Positions 17,349 through 27,063 of a stretch of DNA of 64,000 nucleotides are shown in pieces (the stretch's first letter is position 1; each line of letters begins with the position of its first letter). The position numbers and the translations under genes were made by a program. This DNA comes from Saccharothrix obliqua (lineage in GTDB: Bacteria > Actinomycetota > Actinomycetes > Mycobacteriales > Pseudonocardiaceae): NCBI RefSeq assembly GCF_019375475.1, contig NZ_JAHXGQ010000003.1, positions 1 through 64,000 of the forward strand, written 5' to 3'. The notes under the pieces were generated by a model that worked only from the letters and a program-made list of their open reading frames with translations, was not told the origin of the DNA and ran no database searches.

Positions 17349-18395
17349 ATGGCGCTTCTCACCTCGCCGGACATCGTTCCCGAGGCGATGCGCTTCCTGG
17401 TTCGCGGCCTGCTCGTCCTGAAGGGAGGCCAGGCGGATCGCGAAGAGTTGCAGGACTTGGTGGCCCCGCTCGGCCTAACGGAGGCCATGGCGGTCCTGGG
17501 AGTGGTCGCCGCGGAGGAGGACGACGCCGAAGCCGAGGGTCCGGCTGAAGCCGACACCCCGGCTGAAGCCGACACCCCGGCTGAAGCCGGCGCCCGCTCC
17601 GGTGGGCAGTTGATCGTCGCGAGATCCCTGGAAGCGCTGCGCCTGCTCGGTGTGGTTCAAGTGGAGGACAAGCAGTTCCGGTTGGCCGAGCGGGCCGCCG
17701 TCCGTTATCGGAGCGCGGCTGACGTCACCCCGCGTGATTTTCGCGCATTTCTCCTGGATTCGGTGTTGGGCATGGGTGTTCCCGGAGCCGCGCCGGGCGA
17801 TGCCGCGGGCGTGAACGACCTGCTCGGCGCGCTGGAGTTGTTCTACGCGACCGAAGATCCCCTGAGGCCGTTCGACCGCTTCGAGAAACCGAAGAAGTCC
17901 GGTGATCGCGGCCGCAGCTTCCAACAACTGCAAACCGACGCGTTCGGCACGGACGACAAGAACTGGCCGCTGCGCAATAAGACCCGCTGGCAGCCGTTCC
18001 GCCGCTGGTCGTCATACCTGGGTTTGGCGCGTCGGGTGGGCGGGACGGGGTTGGTCCCGGATGCCGGTGAGGCGCTGGTGCACCGACTGGCGGCGTGCCC
18101 CGAGGGCACGTACGACGTGCGTGACTTCGCGGCACGCTGCGCCGCGGCGGTTCCGCTGCTCGACGGAGGAGCCCTGCAAACCCGGCACGACCCCGAGCGG
18201 ACCGGTTCGACGGAGGTGTTGTCGCCGGCCCTGTCGTTGACCCTCACGCAACTGGAAGCCGATGGTTTGGTCAAAATGGACAAGCGGAGTGACACCGGGG
18301 TGCGCATTGTCCGCCTGCGCGGAAACCGGACCCTCGACCGTTCGGTGACCACCGTGGAATGGACGCCGACGGCCAAGGACGGGGGCATCGGATGA
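17349..18395 (+). CDS. dpdG: DpdG, restriction-module protein of unknown activity
   Basis: The product is 348 aa without a recognisable catalytic motif. Short helical segments around residues 10-45 and 300-335 (LTLTQLEADGLVKMDKRSDTG) look like winged-helix elements. Residues about 58-80 are an acidic Pro-Ala-Glu linker encoded by an 18-bp tandem repeat (separate entry). The ATG directly follows the dpdF stop with no gap, and its own TGA overlaps the dpdH ATG. It is called DpdG from its size and its place between the RecQ-like DpdF and the ATPase DpdH, the order known for dpd clusters; sequence alone would leave it hypothetical. Confidence 0.72.
   Translation: MALLTSPDIVPEAMRFLVRGLLVLKGGQADREELQDLVAPLGLTEAMAVLGVVAAEEDDAEAEGPAEADTPAEADTPAEAGARSGGQLIVARSLEALRLLGVVQVEDKQFRLAERAAVRYRSAADVTPRDFRAFLLDSVLGMGVPGAAPGDAAGVNDLLGALELFYATEDPLRPFDRFEKPKKSGDRGRSFQQLQTDAFGTDDKNWPLRNKTRWQPFRRWSSYLGLARRVGGTGLVPDAGEALVHRLAACPEGTYDVRDFAARCAAAVPLLDGGALQTRHDPERTGSTEVLSPALSLTLTQLEADGLVKMDKRSDTGVRIVRLRGNRTLDRSVTTVEWTPTAKDGGIG
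17541..17589 (+). repeat. 18-bp in-frame tandem repeat within dpdG
   Basis: The 18-bp unit CCGGCTGAAGCCGACACC occurs 2.7 times without a mismatch (17541-17558, 17559-17576, partial 17577-17589) and encodes Pro-Ala-Glu-Ala-Asp-Thr. Copy-number change would alter linker length in frame. Confidence 0.9.
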
Positions 18396-21346
18396 GCGGG
18401 AACAGGGTTTGCTGGGACCGGAGCGCCATCGAGTTCGCCACGCAGATCGACGTCGGCGGCCTCGAGATCGGTGATCGCCGCGCCGACGCCGTCTTCGCGG
18501 CCATCCACCAGGAGTTGCCGCTCGAACAAGTCCGGGACGCGGGAGGCGAGCGGATCTCGGAGGTGACGCAGGACGGGTTGCTGAAGGCGTTCACCAAGCC
18601 GATCGACTCGAACGAGCCGCGCCTGGTGTTCATCACCGGGCTCAAGGGCACGGGCAAGAGCCATTTGGTGCGCTGGCTGAAGTCCCGGATCGGTGCCCGG
18701 CCCGACTGGCACGTCGTGTACATCGAGAAGCGCAACACGAACCTGCGGCGGGTCATCGAGCACATCCTGGACGGCATCGACACCTCGCGCGCCGAGGACC
18801 TCCGGAAGGCCCTGGTCAAGGCGGGCAGCGAAATCGCCACCGATGCCGAGGCGATGAACGCGCTCCTCGGTCGCCTGGACCACCTGGTGACGTTCGACCA
18901 GGCCGGCGAACTGCCCGGCCTCACGGACTTCTCGCCGGCGGAGTTGGCAGAGTTGCGGACAACGGCGCACCGCCTCCTCGGGGACTTCACCTTCCGTGCG
19001 GAGCTCAGCAAGGAGGGAGGGCCGATCCACCGCATCGTGCGGCTCGCCATGGGCAACGCGGACGACGCGGGAGCCCAGGACTCGGACCTCCACATCACCG
19101 AGCAGGACCTGTCCGTCGATCCGTTCAGGTTCGAGGACGCCGGTCAACAGGTCCAGCAGTTGGTCAGGTCGGTGATCGCTTCCAAGGAGTTGCGCGCCGA
19201 CCTCGCCGCTCTGTGCGACGCATACCTGGAACGGGCGAAGGGAGACGTCTTCACGGGGCCGAACGTGAGCCTCTTGGAGGTCTTCGAAGACGTGCGCCGC
19301 GAGATCGCGAACCGCGGTCAGGAGCTGTGCTTGTTCATCGAGGACCTGGTGCTCCTCCACGGCATCGACAAGCAGTTGGCGCAGGCCCTCACGATTCCCG
19401 CCAACTCCCAGTTGTGCAAGCTCCGCGCGGCCATCGCGGTCACGAACGGCTACCTCGCGTCGGTCGACACGTTCGCGGATCGCGGCGACCACTACCGGAT
19501 CAACATCGACCTGGCGGCGATCGGCAGTCGACAACTGCGCGACTTCGTCGGTCGGTACTTGAACGCGGGCCGCTTGACGGACGAGGAGCTGTTGCTCGAC
19601 AACGAGTCCTCGACACGAAAGCAGAGCAACGCCTGTCTCAGGTGTCCCGACCGTGCGCCATGCCACCAAGTGTTCGGTGCTTCGAAGTCCGGCCACGGGT
19701 TCTACCCCTTCAACGGTCAGGCCCTGGACCGCATGGTCGAGTTGGCGAGCCCGGGTGCCTTCCAGCCGCGGCAGATCCTCCGCCACGTGATCCGCGAGCC
19801 GTTGGAGGTCGCGGAGGAGGAGTTGCCGCAGGGTGGAGTCTTCCCCTCGGCGGACTTCGCGCGCTCGCTCGACGGAGTCCGTGCGTCGGTGCCGGTGGAG
19901 GTGCGAGGCGGTATCCACCGAACCAACCGGGCCAGCCCCCATGCCGAGTTGACCCTGCGAGCCTTCTACGCGTCGCAGCCACCCGCCATCGACGACTCGG
20001 TCCTACGCATCGCGAAGTACCTCGGCGTCACGCTCGGCACATCGACCGTCGACCCGGAAGGGCCACCGTCTGGCGAAGACGAGAAGCCGACACCGGACGG
20101 CGGGGTGTCGGAGGATCCGTCACCCCGCCCGTCGCCCGGCCCAAAGTTGGACGAGTTCGACCGCTGGACGGTGGGGGAGTACATCACGAGCGATACCGCG
20201 CACCGGATCCGCAACTGGATCTGCGAGACGACGGTCGCGTACTTGCTGGACGGTCCCTACGGCCTCGCCATCGGACGGACCGGCAAGTTCAGTTGGCGCA
20301 TCGGCTCGTACGAGATGCGGACCACCGACGTGCACATCCAGAACGCCAGCGGCTCGAACACCCTGACGCCCCGGAACCCCTTCCCCATCACCGTGACCGA
20401 TGAGAACGCCCTGATGTTGCGAGGGGTGCACAAGGCTGCGTTGGGCGGTCGTCTCGACGATGACGCCGGCGGCACGTGGTTCTTCTCATTGCAGGCCAGG
20501 ATCTCGCGCTACGCGGACAAGATCGCGCATCTCGCCCGGCAGTTGGAGGACGACCAGTTGGAGACGGCGGTACGTGCGCTGACCGTCCTGCGCCGCGCGT
20601 CCGACAACCCGGGAAACTCCGTGCGCGATGCGTTGCCCGAGATGTTGAAGCCGCACGCACCGGCGAACGGCATCGTCAGGGCGTTCTTGGCCGATAGCCG
20701 GGGTGTCCGGGAGGAATCGCTGCGGACGCTGCGGAACCACGCCACGGCGAGCAAGGGGTTGGGCGCTCCATCAGTGATCGACATCGCGCTCGTGTACCAG
20801 GCGATCAACCAGCACTTGAAGGAGCGGACGTTCGCCGGGCAACCGCCGACGGGAGGCGGTGAGGCCCTCACCAGGTTGCAGAGCAGGCTCGACCGCGCGG
20901 CCACGAAGGCATGGGCTGAGATCGACGAGTTGCTCACGTCGTTCGCCTCGCTCCTCGACCCGGAGGAGAACCTCACCGCGACTCGCAAGACGATCAAACT
21001 CCTGCTCGAACGAAGCGTCGCCGCAGGCAGGCTGCCGCACCGACACCTGAAGGTGGAGTACGAGAACGCCGAGGCGAAGGTCGAAGCCGCCCACATGAAC
21101 CTGTACCGCCAGATGGTGCGGATCTCACCGGCCAAGGACCTCTGGGAGGTGAAGGGCGATCCAGCGCCGGCATTGAGGGCGTTGAGGAACTACGCCGTCG
21201 CGGCGGACAGGTTGCTCGCGGGTCTTGAGGACTCGCTCGGCCACGTCGGTGTCGACGACGTCGAGCTGGACGTCGACGGTCTCACCGAGCAGTTGAGGGC
21301 GCTTGCCGAGGACCTCGACACCGCGTCAGGGAAGTGGAGGAGCTGA
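18392..21346 (+). CDS. dpdH: DpdH, P-loop ATPase
   Basis: This 984-aa P-loop ATPase has Walker A FITGLKGTGKSHLVRWL (K89) and Walker B-like LCLFIEDLVLL (about residue 312). A probable zinc site, SNACLRCPDRAPCHQVF (about residues 412-426), is followed by HGFYPFNGQAL. The C-terminal half is largely helical, with a Pro-rich acidic linker near residue 570. In Dpd systems DpdH is the large ATPase needed for restriction; the overall plan (AAA-like core plus long helical C-terminus) resembles ATPases that load or gate nucleases, which is inference. The ATG at 18392 overlaps the dpdG stop as ATGA; dpdI follows after 4 bp. Confidence 0.83.
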   Translation: MSGNRVCWDRSAIEFATQIDVGGLEIGDRRADAVFAAIHQELPLEQVRDAGGERISEVTQDGLLKAFTKPIDSNEPRLVFITGLKGTGKSHLVRWLKSRIGARPDWHVVYIEKRNTNLRRVIEHILDGIDTSRAEDLRKALVKAGSEIATDAEAMNALLGRLDHLVTFDQAGELPGLTDFSPAELAELRTTAHRLLGDFTFRAELSKEGGPIHRIVRLAMGNADDAGAQDSDLHITEQDLSVDPFRFEDAGQQVQQLVRSVIASKELRADLAALCDAYLERAKGDVFTGPNVSLLEVFEDVRREIANRGQELCLFIEDLVLLHGIDKQLAQALTIPANSQLCKLRAAIAVTNGYLASVDTFADRGDHYRINIDLAAIGSRQLRDFVGRYLNAGRLTDEELLLDNESSTRKQSNACLRCPDRAPCHQVFGASKSGHGFYPFNGQALDRMVELASPGAFQPRQILRHVIREPLEVAEEELPQGGVFPSADFARSLDGVRASVPVEVRGGIHRTNRASPHAELTLRAFYASQPPAIDDSVLRIAKYLGVTLGTSTVDPEGPPSGEDEKPTPDGGVSEDPSPRPSPGPKLDEFDRWTVGEYITSDTAHRIRNWICETTVAYLLDGPYGLAIGRTGKFSWRIGSYEMRTTDVHIQNASGSNTLTPRNPFPITVTDENALMLRGVHKAALGGRLDDDAGGTWFFSLQARISRYADKIAHLARQLEDDQLETAVRALTVLRRASDNPGNSVRDALPEMLKPHAPANGIVRAFLADSRGVREESLRTLRNHATASKGLGAPSVIDIALVYQAINQHLKERTFAGQPPTGGGEALTRLQSRLDRAATKAWAEIDELLTSFASLLDPEENLTATRKTIKLLLERSVAAGRLPHRHLKVEYENAEAKVEAAHMNLYRQMVRISPAKDLWEVKGDPAPALRALRNYAVAADRLLAGLEDSLGHVGVDDVELDVDGLTEQLRALAEDLDTASGKWRS

Positions 21347-21350
21347 CACC

Positions 21351-22100
21351 GTGGCACCCGAATCGCTGAACACTCGCGCGGAGAAGCTCCTCAACCGATT
21401 GGTCCAGGTCAGGGAGCACGAGCAGGTAGCCGGTGCACGAGATGCCATCGAGCAGGTGAAAGCACGTGTGCGACAGCGGCGCGAAGCGCTCCTCGAGATC
21501 GCGCAAGCCGTGCCGGAACTCCGGGAACGCGGCGTGGCCGTCCCCGCCGCGGCTGAGCCGGCAGCGGGCGCGCTCTCGAAGGCGAAGAGCACGCTGAGGT
21601 CGGCGGCGTCCGCGGTGGTGGGTAATGACCTGGCTGCGATCGTGGAGCGCATCAAAGCGGAGTCCCTGGACAAGGCGCTGGTGGTGGCCGACAAGATCGC
21701 CAAGACGTCCGTGGTGAAGCTCAACACCGCAGTGGATGAACGCAGGCGACAACTGCTGCCCGAAGGGCTCGACCGTAAGGTCACGCCCTACCCGGGGGTG
21801 AGCGAGTCGCTGGTGTTCAGGCTGGAGCAGGCTCAGAGCACGCTGAAAGCGACCGTGGACGGAGTGCGGGCCGCCGATCTCGCGAAACGCCTGGACAAGA
21901 TTGTCGTTGCCGTAGAAACATGGGAGCGCGACCGCCCGGAGTTGGAACGCGCGTTGGAGGACAATCACCCGGAGATCAAGGTATTCCTCCGCGAAGCCGC
22001 CGGTGACGGCGCCCCTTGGCACCTCATCACGCCGAGAGTCCGCGAGTGGCTCGGCGATCCCCAGAACACCGCTTCCCTGAAGGTAGTCCTGCGACCGTGA
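21351..22100 (+). CDS. dpdI: DpdI, coiled-coil protein
   Basis: This 249-aa, highly charged, almost entirely helical protein has heptad-like segments (LLNRLVQVREHEQVAGARDA, then IEQVKARVRQRREALLEIAQ) and an Ala-rich stretch at about residues 64-85. There is no catalytic motif. GTG 21351 was chosen over an upstream frame start because GGAGGAG lies about 8 nt before it and it falls right after the dpdH stop. Its TGA overlaps the dpdJ GTG. The name follows from position between DpdH and DpdJ and from size. It may be a structural or bridging subunit. Confidence 0.68.
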   Translation: MAPESLNTRAEKLLNRLVQVREHEQVAGARDAIEQVKARVRQRREALLEIAQAVPELRERGVAVPAAAEPAAGALSKAKSTLRSAASAVVGNDLAAIVERIKAESLDKALVVADKIAKTSVVKLNTAVDERRRQLLPEGLDRKVTPYPGVSESLVFRLEQAQSTLKATVDGVRAADLAKRLDKIVVAVETWERDRPELERALEDNHPEIKVFLREAAGDGAPWHLITPRVREWLGDPQNTASLKVVLRP

Positions 22101-25100
22101 GCACCACTCCCAGCGCTTCCCTCCTGCGTGCCCTCGACGTGATCGAAGAATGGGAAGCGCGCAACCTCGCATGGGGTCTCTTGGACGAGTCCTGGACCCA
22201 TGAAGATCTCGTCACGTTCCTCGCCGAACGGTGGGACGAGGGTGACCCCGAGGCGTGCATCGACGAACTCCAGCGCCACAAGCTGCTGTTCGCACTGCCC
22301 AGGGAGTGGCCGAACGGCTACCGGACACGGATGTCCGAAGCCGTCCGGCTGTTCAGCCACCTGCGCCAACTCTTCCCCGGCAGGCCCTGGCAGACGGGCA
22401 GTCGACTGGTGTCCGACGTGCGCTTCCTCCGCCGGCCGCGCATGTTCTCGGTGCGCGATATCAAGGCGGACGAGTGCCTGGCGCGGTTGGCCGACGTCGG
22501 CCTGGCACCGCCCGTCCTCGCCGAGGTCAAGCGGCTTTTGAACGGCCGCGAGCTGTCCCGCTTCCAGTTGGACGCCACCGCGGCAGTGGTTTCGGCGGTG
22601 CAGTCCGGCGAGGACCGCGGCGTCGTCGTCAGCGCGGGCACCGGCAGTGGGAAGACCCTCGCGTTCTACCTCCCCGCACTCGCGCAGATGTCGGCATCCT
22701 CGGAGGGCCCCAGGGCCGTCGCGATCTACCCCCGCAACGAGTTGCTGAAGGACCAGTTCGCCACCGCCCTGGCCGAGATCCGCAACCTCAAGGCGGCCGG
22801 CGGACGTCAGCTCACCATCGGCGCTTACTTCGGACTGACCCCGTACAAGACGTTCCGCGATCCGGACAAGCAGGGGTGGGTGAAGCGCGACGGCAAGTGG
22901 ATCTGTCCTTTCCTCCTCTGCCCGGTCGAGGACAAGCAGGAACCCGATGGCACATGTGGTGGCGTGCTCGCCTGGGTCAGGCCGCGGGGGATGCCGAAGG
23001 GGGTCAACTGGGGTCACTTGGTCTGCCAGCGGTGCGACGGCCGGATCGAGCACCACGAGTTGCTGCTCACCCGCGAGGCGATCCAGGAGGAGCCGCCCGA
23101 CATCCTCTTCACCACGACCGAGATGCTCAACCAGCAGTTGAGCGACGGTTGGTCGCGGCACGTGTTCGGGGTCGGGCCGTCGGCGGTGCGACCACCCAAC
23201 CTCGTCCTGCTCGATGAGATCCACACCCACTCGGGCACCAGCGGCGCACAAGTGGCCTTCCTGCTCCGTCGCTGGCGCAAGCTCCTGGGGCAACCGGTCA
23301 CGTGGGTGGGACTGAGCGCCACCCTCGCCAACGCCCAGACGTTCTTCTCCGACCTCTGCGGCGTCCCCTTGGACGCCGTGTCGGACATCCGGCCGCATCC
23401 CGACGACCTCAAACCGCGGGGCAGTGAGTACCAGTTGCTCCTCCGCGGCGACCCCGCTTCCCAATCCGCCCTGCTGTCGACGTCCATCCAGAGCCTCATG
23501 CTGCTCAGGCGGATCCTGGACGAGACCGATGCCTCCCCGAAGCAGCCGTACGGGTCGAAGGTGTTCGCGTTCCTCGAGAACCTCGACCTGGTCAACCGGC
23601 TCTACCGCCAGTTGCTCGATGCCGAGGGTCGTGACCCGATCGGCCGACCCTCGGCGCGGGCAACGGTCCTCGCGGCTCTTCGCACCGAAACCTACGCGGG
23701 TCGCCACTCGACCGTCGAGGACATGCGGGAGTGGGATAGGGACGGCCAGCACTGGTGGCTGGCGGAGAGGCTCGGCTTCGGCGAGCGTTCGCTGGAGATC
23801 TCCCGCACCTCATCGCAGGACACCGGTGTGGACGGGAACGCGGACATCGTGGTCGCCACCTCCTCGCTGGAGGTCGGGTACGACGATCAACGCGTGGGTG
23901 CGGTTCTCCAGCACAAGGCGCCCCGTGACATCGCCCAGTTCCTCCAGCGGCGCGGACGTGCCGGTCGGTTGCAGCACCAGCGTCCGTGGACCGTGGTCGT
24001 GCTGTCGGACTACGGACGCGACCGCCTCGCGTTCCAGTCCTACGAGTCGATCATCGACCCCTCGATGCCCGCGAAGAGCCTGCCACTGGGCAACCAGGCC
24101 GTGCGGAAGATGCAGGCCGCGATGTGCCTGGTCGACTGGATCTCCGTGCGCCTGAACGAGAACGACCGGTGGAAGTGGTCCGCGCGTGCGCTCCTGGCGC
24201 GGCCGGTCGATGGCGCGGAGAACGCGAAGATCCTGGAGAGGTGCCAGGACCTGCTGCGCGAGGTGATCGAAGGCGGCCCCGCGCGGCAGGACCTCATCTC
24301 CTTCGTGCGGTCCAGCCTCGGCTTGAACGAGGAAGAGACTTGGAGCGTGTGCTGGGAGCACCCGCGGTCGCTGCTCCTCGAAGCGGTGCCCACCGCCTAC
24401 CGCCGCCTCAAGAGCACGTGGTCGACGGTTCGCGGGCACCAAGTGGTGCCGAAGACCGATGTGACCGCCAGGCAGCCCCTTCCCGATTTCATCCCGGCGA
24501 CGCTTTTCAGCGACCTCGAACTGCCTGAGGTGGAGATCGCGCCACCGGCCGACTACGACTCGGCCGCGGACACATCTCTGCCGGTCGGCATGGGGCTCAG
24601 CGAGTTGACGCCCGGCAAGGTCACGCTCCGGTGGGCGGTGCGGAAGGTGCGCGGTCTGTGGATCGGAGTACCGGAGTCCGGGGTCGTGGACCTCGACGAC
24701 CGGTTCGCCCCGGACGGCGAGGTGGTCGCCCACGTGCCCGGGCCACACGGCACGGTCCCGGTGGTGCGCCCGCTGAGCATCCGCCCGGAGATCCCACCGC
24801 CCAACGTCCGCCCCACCTCCAACGGTCGACTCCGCTGGAGCTTCATGGCGGACGACGAAGCCGACAGCACTCGGGTGCCCCGGCCGCGCAACGGTCCGCT
24901 CGGCGACCTCCTGCCCGATGTCCGGGCCTTCCTCAACGTCGACCTGGGTCCCCTGAGGACCTGGCGGTACGCCTTGGAGGGCACCGCGGAGATCGTGAAC
25001 CGCAACGGTCGGATCCGCACGACGTACACCTTTGCTCGGGACGGGCAACCGGCGGCCGTCGGGTTCGCGAGCACGGTCGACGCCCTGGTGCTGACCGTCG

Positions 25101-26530
25101 TGGTGCCGGAGTCGGTCGCCGCCTTCGGCCTCCAGGACGACGTCGAGAGGTTGCGTCAGTTGCGCGCCGACCTGTTCGGCGCCCGTGCCCGGCAGCGCCT
25201 CGAGAACCTGGGCTTGGGCAGGTTCGCGGCGGACTGGGTCACCGAGGTGGCGTTGTCGATCGCCGCGGCGGCCGTGTTGCGGGGAACCGGGCTCAGCGAC
25301 TTGGCGCGCGCGGACGGCGGGGTGTGGCGAGCGCTGGCCGAAGAGGTCGTGGACGGCGTCCTGCTCGCGACCACGCACACCTCGGTGGACGAGACGCCGT
25401 TGAAGGACATGGTGCTGGCCGCGCTCGAGGACTTCGAAGTGGTTCGAGCGCTGCGCGAAACCATCCCGGTGCTCCAACAGGATCCCGACGAGAGTTGGCT
25501 TCCGTGGCTCCGCGCCCGGTTCCTCCAGACGGTCGCGGCGGCGTGGCAGTCGGCCGCGCAACAGGTCTGCCTCGACTTCAACGTCGACACGGACGCACTG
25601 GTCGATGTGCTGGACGACGGCGGTCCCCGGGCGCGGGTCGTGATCTCCGACGCGGTTCCCGGCGGAGGCGGCCTGGTGGAGGCACTGACCCACCGCATCT
25701 CCGACGATCCCCGGAGGTTCGACGCGTTGGTGGCCGCCGCGTCCGAACCGTCCGACACCGAGGAAGTGGATCCGTCGCTGCGACGTGCTCTGGACCTCCT
25801 GGCGTCTCACGAAGGTGTGCGGGAGGCCGCGTCGAAGTTCCGAGGTGGTCACGAGGGTCGACTCGCCAATTGGCAGTCGCTCGTGTCGGTGCTCACCGAT
25901 GAAGGTGTGCCTCGTACCCACGCGAACCTCTCGGCGTTGTCCACGCGCGTTTTCCGCCCCGGCTCCGGGCCGGACAGCGACCAGTTGCTGCGCCTGCTGC
26001 TGCGGAGGTGGGACGAGATCGACGCCCAAGCCGGGTTCGCGGTCGACCATCGCGCGGTGTGCGCGTTCCTCGCCGCGGACACCGAGGTGCTCGACGTGCT
26101 CGAACGGGTCGCCAACCCGTCCGAGCACGCAGACTGGGCGATCAGGGCGCAATCGGTCCTGCTCAGCCTGCTCTGGACGCGCGCATGCGCACGGCGTCCG
26201 GAAACGCTGCGCGCGAGCAACCGCTACGTGTCGGATCCTCCCCTGACCGAGCGGACCCTGCTCCGTGATGTGCTACCCGAGCGCCCGCAGCGCGTCGATG
26301 TCGACGGTGACGCTTGGCGTGCGGACCTCGTCACGGTGCTTCGCACCTGGGGCAGCGCTCGCATCCACAGCGGGTCGAACGACACCGCCGCCCTCACGAA
26401 GGCCCTTCGTGATCTCATGGTCGCTCCGCTGGAGATCGACTGGCTCCACGCGTACCCGCACCTCGACGGGGTGGTCCGGGAAAACGGCAGGTACTCCGTG
26501 TCAGTGACCCTCCAAGAGGCACCGCAATGA
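22097..26530 (+). CDS. dpdJ: DpdJ, large DEAD/DEAH-box helicase
   Basis: The product is a 1477-aa SF2 helicase. Walker A SAGTGSGKTLAFYLPAL contains K186; the B motif is LVLLDEIHTHSG (about residue 372). Between them lies a Cys-rich insert with CPFLLC, a further Cys (DGTCGG) and CQRC (about residues 270-312), probably a zinc-binding finger. Motif III is WVGLSATLAN and motif VI is FLQRRGRAGRLQHQ (about residue 620). The C-terminal 600 residues contain VVISDAVPGGGGLVEAL, which resembles the DUF1998 module of phage-defence helicases such as DrmB and DruE. In dpd clusters DpdJ is the largest restriction protein. The GTG start overlaps dpdI by 4 bp and the stop overlaps the dpdK ATG. Confidence 0.87.
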   Translation: MSTTPSASLLRALDVIEEWEARNLAWGLLDESWTHEDLVTFLAERWDEGDPEACIDELQRHKLLFALPREWPNGYRTRMSEAVRLFSHLRQLFPGRPWQTGSRLVSDVRFLRRPRMFSVRDIKADECLARLADVGLAPPVLAEVKRLLNGRELSRFQLDATAAVVSAVQSGEDRGVVVSAGTGSGKTLAFYLPALAQMSASSEGPRAVAIYPRNELLKDQFATALAEIRNLKAAGGRQLTIGAYFGLTPYKTFRDPDKQGWVKRDGKWICPFLLCPVEDKQEPDGTCGGVLAWVRPRGMPKGVNWGHLVCQRCDGRIEHHELLLTREAIQEEPPDILFTTTEMLNQQLSDGWSRHVFGVGPSAVRPPNLVLLDEIHTHSGTSGAQVAFLLRRWRKLLGQPVTWVGLSATLANAQTFFSDLCGVPLDAVSDIRPHPDDLKPRGSEYQLLLRGDPASQSALLSTSIQSLMLLRRILDETDASPKQPYGSKVFAFLENLDLVNRLYRQLLDAEGRDPIGRPSARATVLAALRTETYAGRHSTVEDMREWDRDGQHWWLAERLGFGERSLEISRTSSQDTGVDGNADIVVATSSLEVGYDDQRVGAVLQHKAPRDIAQFLQRRGRAGRLQHQRPWTVVVLSDYGRDRLAFQSYESIIDPSMPAKSLPLGNQAVRKMQAAMCLVDWISVRLNENDRWKWSARALLARPVDGAENAKILERCQDLLREVIEGGPARQDLISFVRSSLGLNEEETWSVCWEHPRSLLLEAVPTAYRRLKSTWSTVRGHQVVPKTDVTARQPLPDFIPATLFSDLELPEVEIAPPADYDSAADTSLPVGMGLSELTPGKVTLRWAVRKVRGLWIGVPESGVVDLDDRFAPDGEVVAHVPGPHGTVPVVRPLSIRPEIPPPNVRPTSNGRLRWSFMADDEADSTRVPRPRNGPLGDLLPDVRAFLNVDLGPLRTWRYALEGTAEIVNRNGRIRTTYTFARDGQPAAVGFASTVDALVLTVVVPESVAAFGLQDDVERLRQLRADLFGARARQRLENLGLGRFAADWVTEVALSIAAAAVLRGTGLSDLARADGGVWRALAEEVVDGVLLATTHTSVDETPLKDMVLAALEDFEVVRALRETIPVLQQDPDESWLPWLRARFLQTVAAAWQSAAQQVCLDFNVDTDALVDVLDDGGPRARVVISDAVPGGGGLVEALTHRISDDPRRFDALVAAASEPSDTEEVDPSLRRALDLLASHEGVREAASKFRGGHEGRLANWQSLVSVLTDEGVPRTHANLSALSTRVFRPGSGPDSDQLLRLLLRRWDEIDAQAGFAVDHRAVCAFLAADTEVLDVLERVANPSEHADWAIRAQSVLLSLLWTRACARRPETLRASNRYVSDPPLTERTLLRDVLPERPQRVDVDGDAWRADLVTVLRTWGSARIHSGSNDTAALTKALRDLMVAPLEIDWLHAYPHLDGVVRENGRYSVSVTLQEAPQ

Positions 26531-27063
26531 CGACTCGACTCATCCACCGCACCGCCGCGTCGCCGAACAGGGACATCGCGGAGTGCCTGGAAGGACTGCT
26601 CCTGTCCGAACTCCTCGACCCGGGCCGTCGCCTGCTCGTCGTCTCGCCGTGGATGTCCGACTTTCCCGCCATGGACAACAGGGGCGGCAAGTTCAGCATC
26701 GTCGAGCCGACCTGGACGGCGACGTGGGTACCCTTCTCGGCGGTGTTGCGCGGGTTGCTCTTGCGTGGTGTGGAGGTCAACGTGGCGTGCGGTCCGGGTA
26801 GGGCCGAGAAGGAGTTGCTGGAACGGGTCCGGCAAGGCGCCGCACTGGACGGCACCGTGAACCGGCTGGTTTCCGTTCACCTGTCGAGAGAACGGCGCCA
26901 GTTCAGCCATGAAAAGGCATTGGTCGCCGATGGCTGGGCGGTCTACGGCTCGATGAACCTCACCTTCAGTGGGGTGTCGATCAACGGGGAGTTGATTACC
27001 GTAACGACTGATGGTGCTCCGGTCGCAGCCGTGACCACCGAGTTGCTCGGCCTCTTCGCATGA
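26527..27063 (+). CDS. dpdK: DpdK, phospholipase D-family nuclease-like protein
   Basis: The product is 178 aa with a single PLD active-site motif, FSHEKALVADGWAVYGSMNL: H128, K130 and N144 give the HxK...GSxN arrangement. One motif per chain implies that it works as a dimer, as in the Nuc/BfiI type nucleases. It is the only obvious nuclease candidate in the operon and therefore the likely cutting subunit, which is an inference. The ATG overlaps the dpdJ stop (ATGA) and its own stop overlaps the dpdD ATG. The family description (PLD-like DpdK) agrees with its place after DpdJ. Confidence 0.85.
   Translation: MTTRLIHRTAASPNRDIAECLEGLLLSELLDPGRRLLVVSPWMSDFPAMDNRGGKFSIVEPTWTATWVPFSAVLRGLLLRGVEVNVACGPGRAEKELLERVRQGAALDGTVNRLVSVHLSRERRQFSHEKALVADGWAVYGSMNLTFSGVSINGELITVTTDGAPVAAVTTELLGLFA

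Noticed and set aside
22097..26530. Druantia DruE or DISARM DrmB as an alternative to DpdJ
   Set aside because: The zinc insert and DUF1998-like tail are shared by these helicases, but the neighbours (SNF2, RecQ-like, P-loop ATPase, single-HKD PLD) fit Dpd and not the Druantia or DISARM gene sets.
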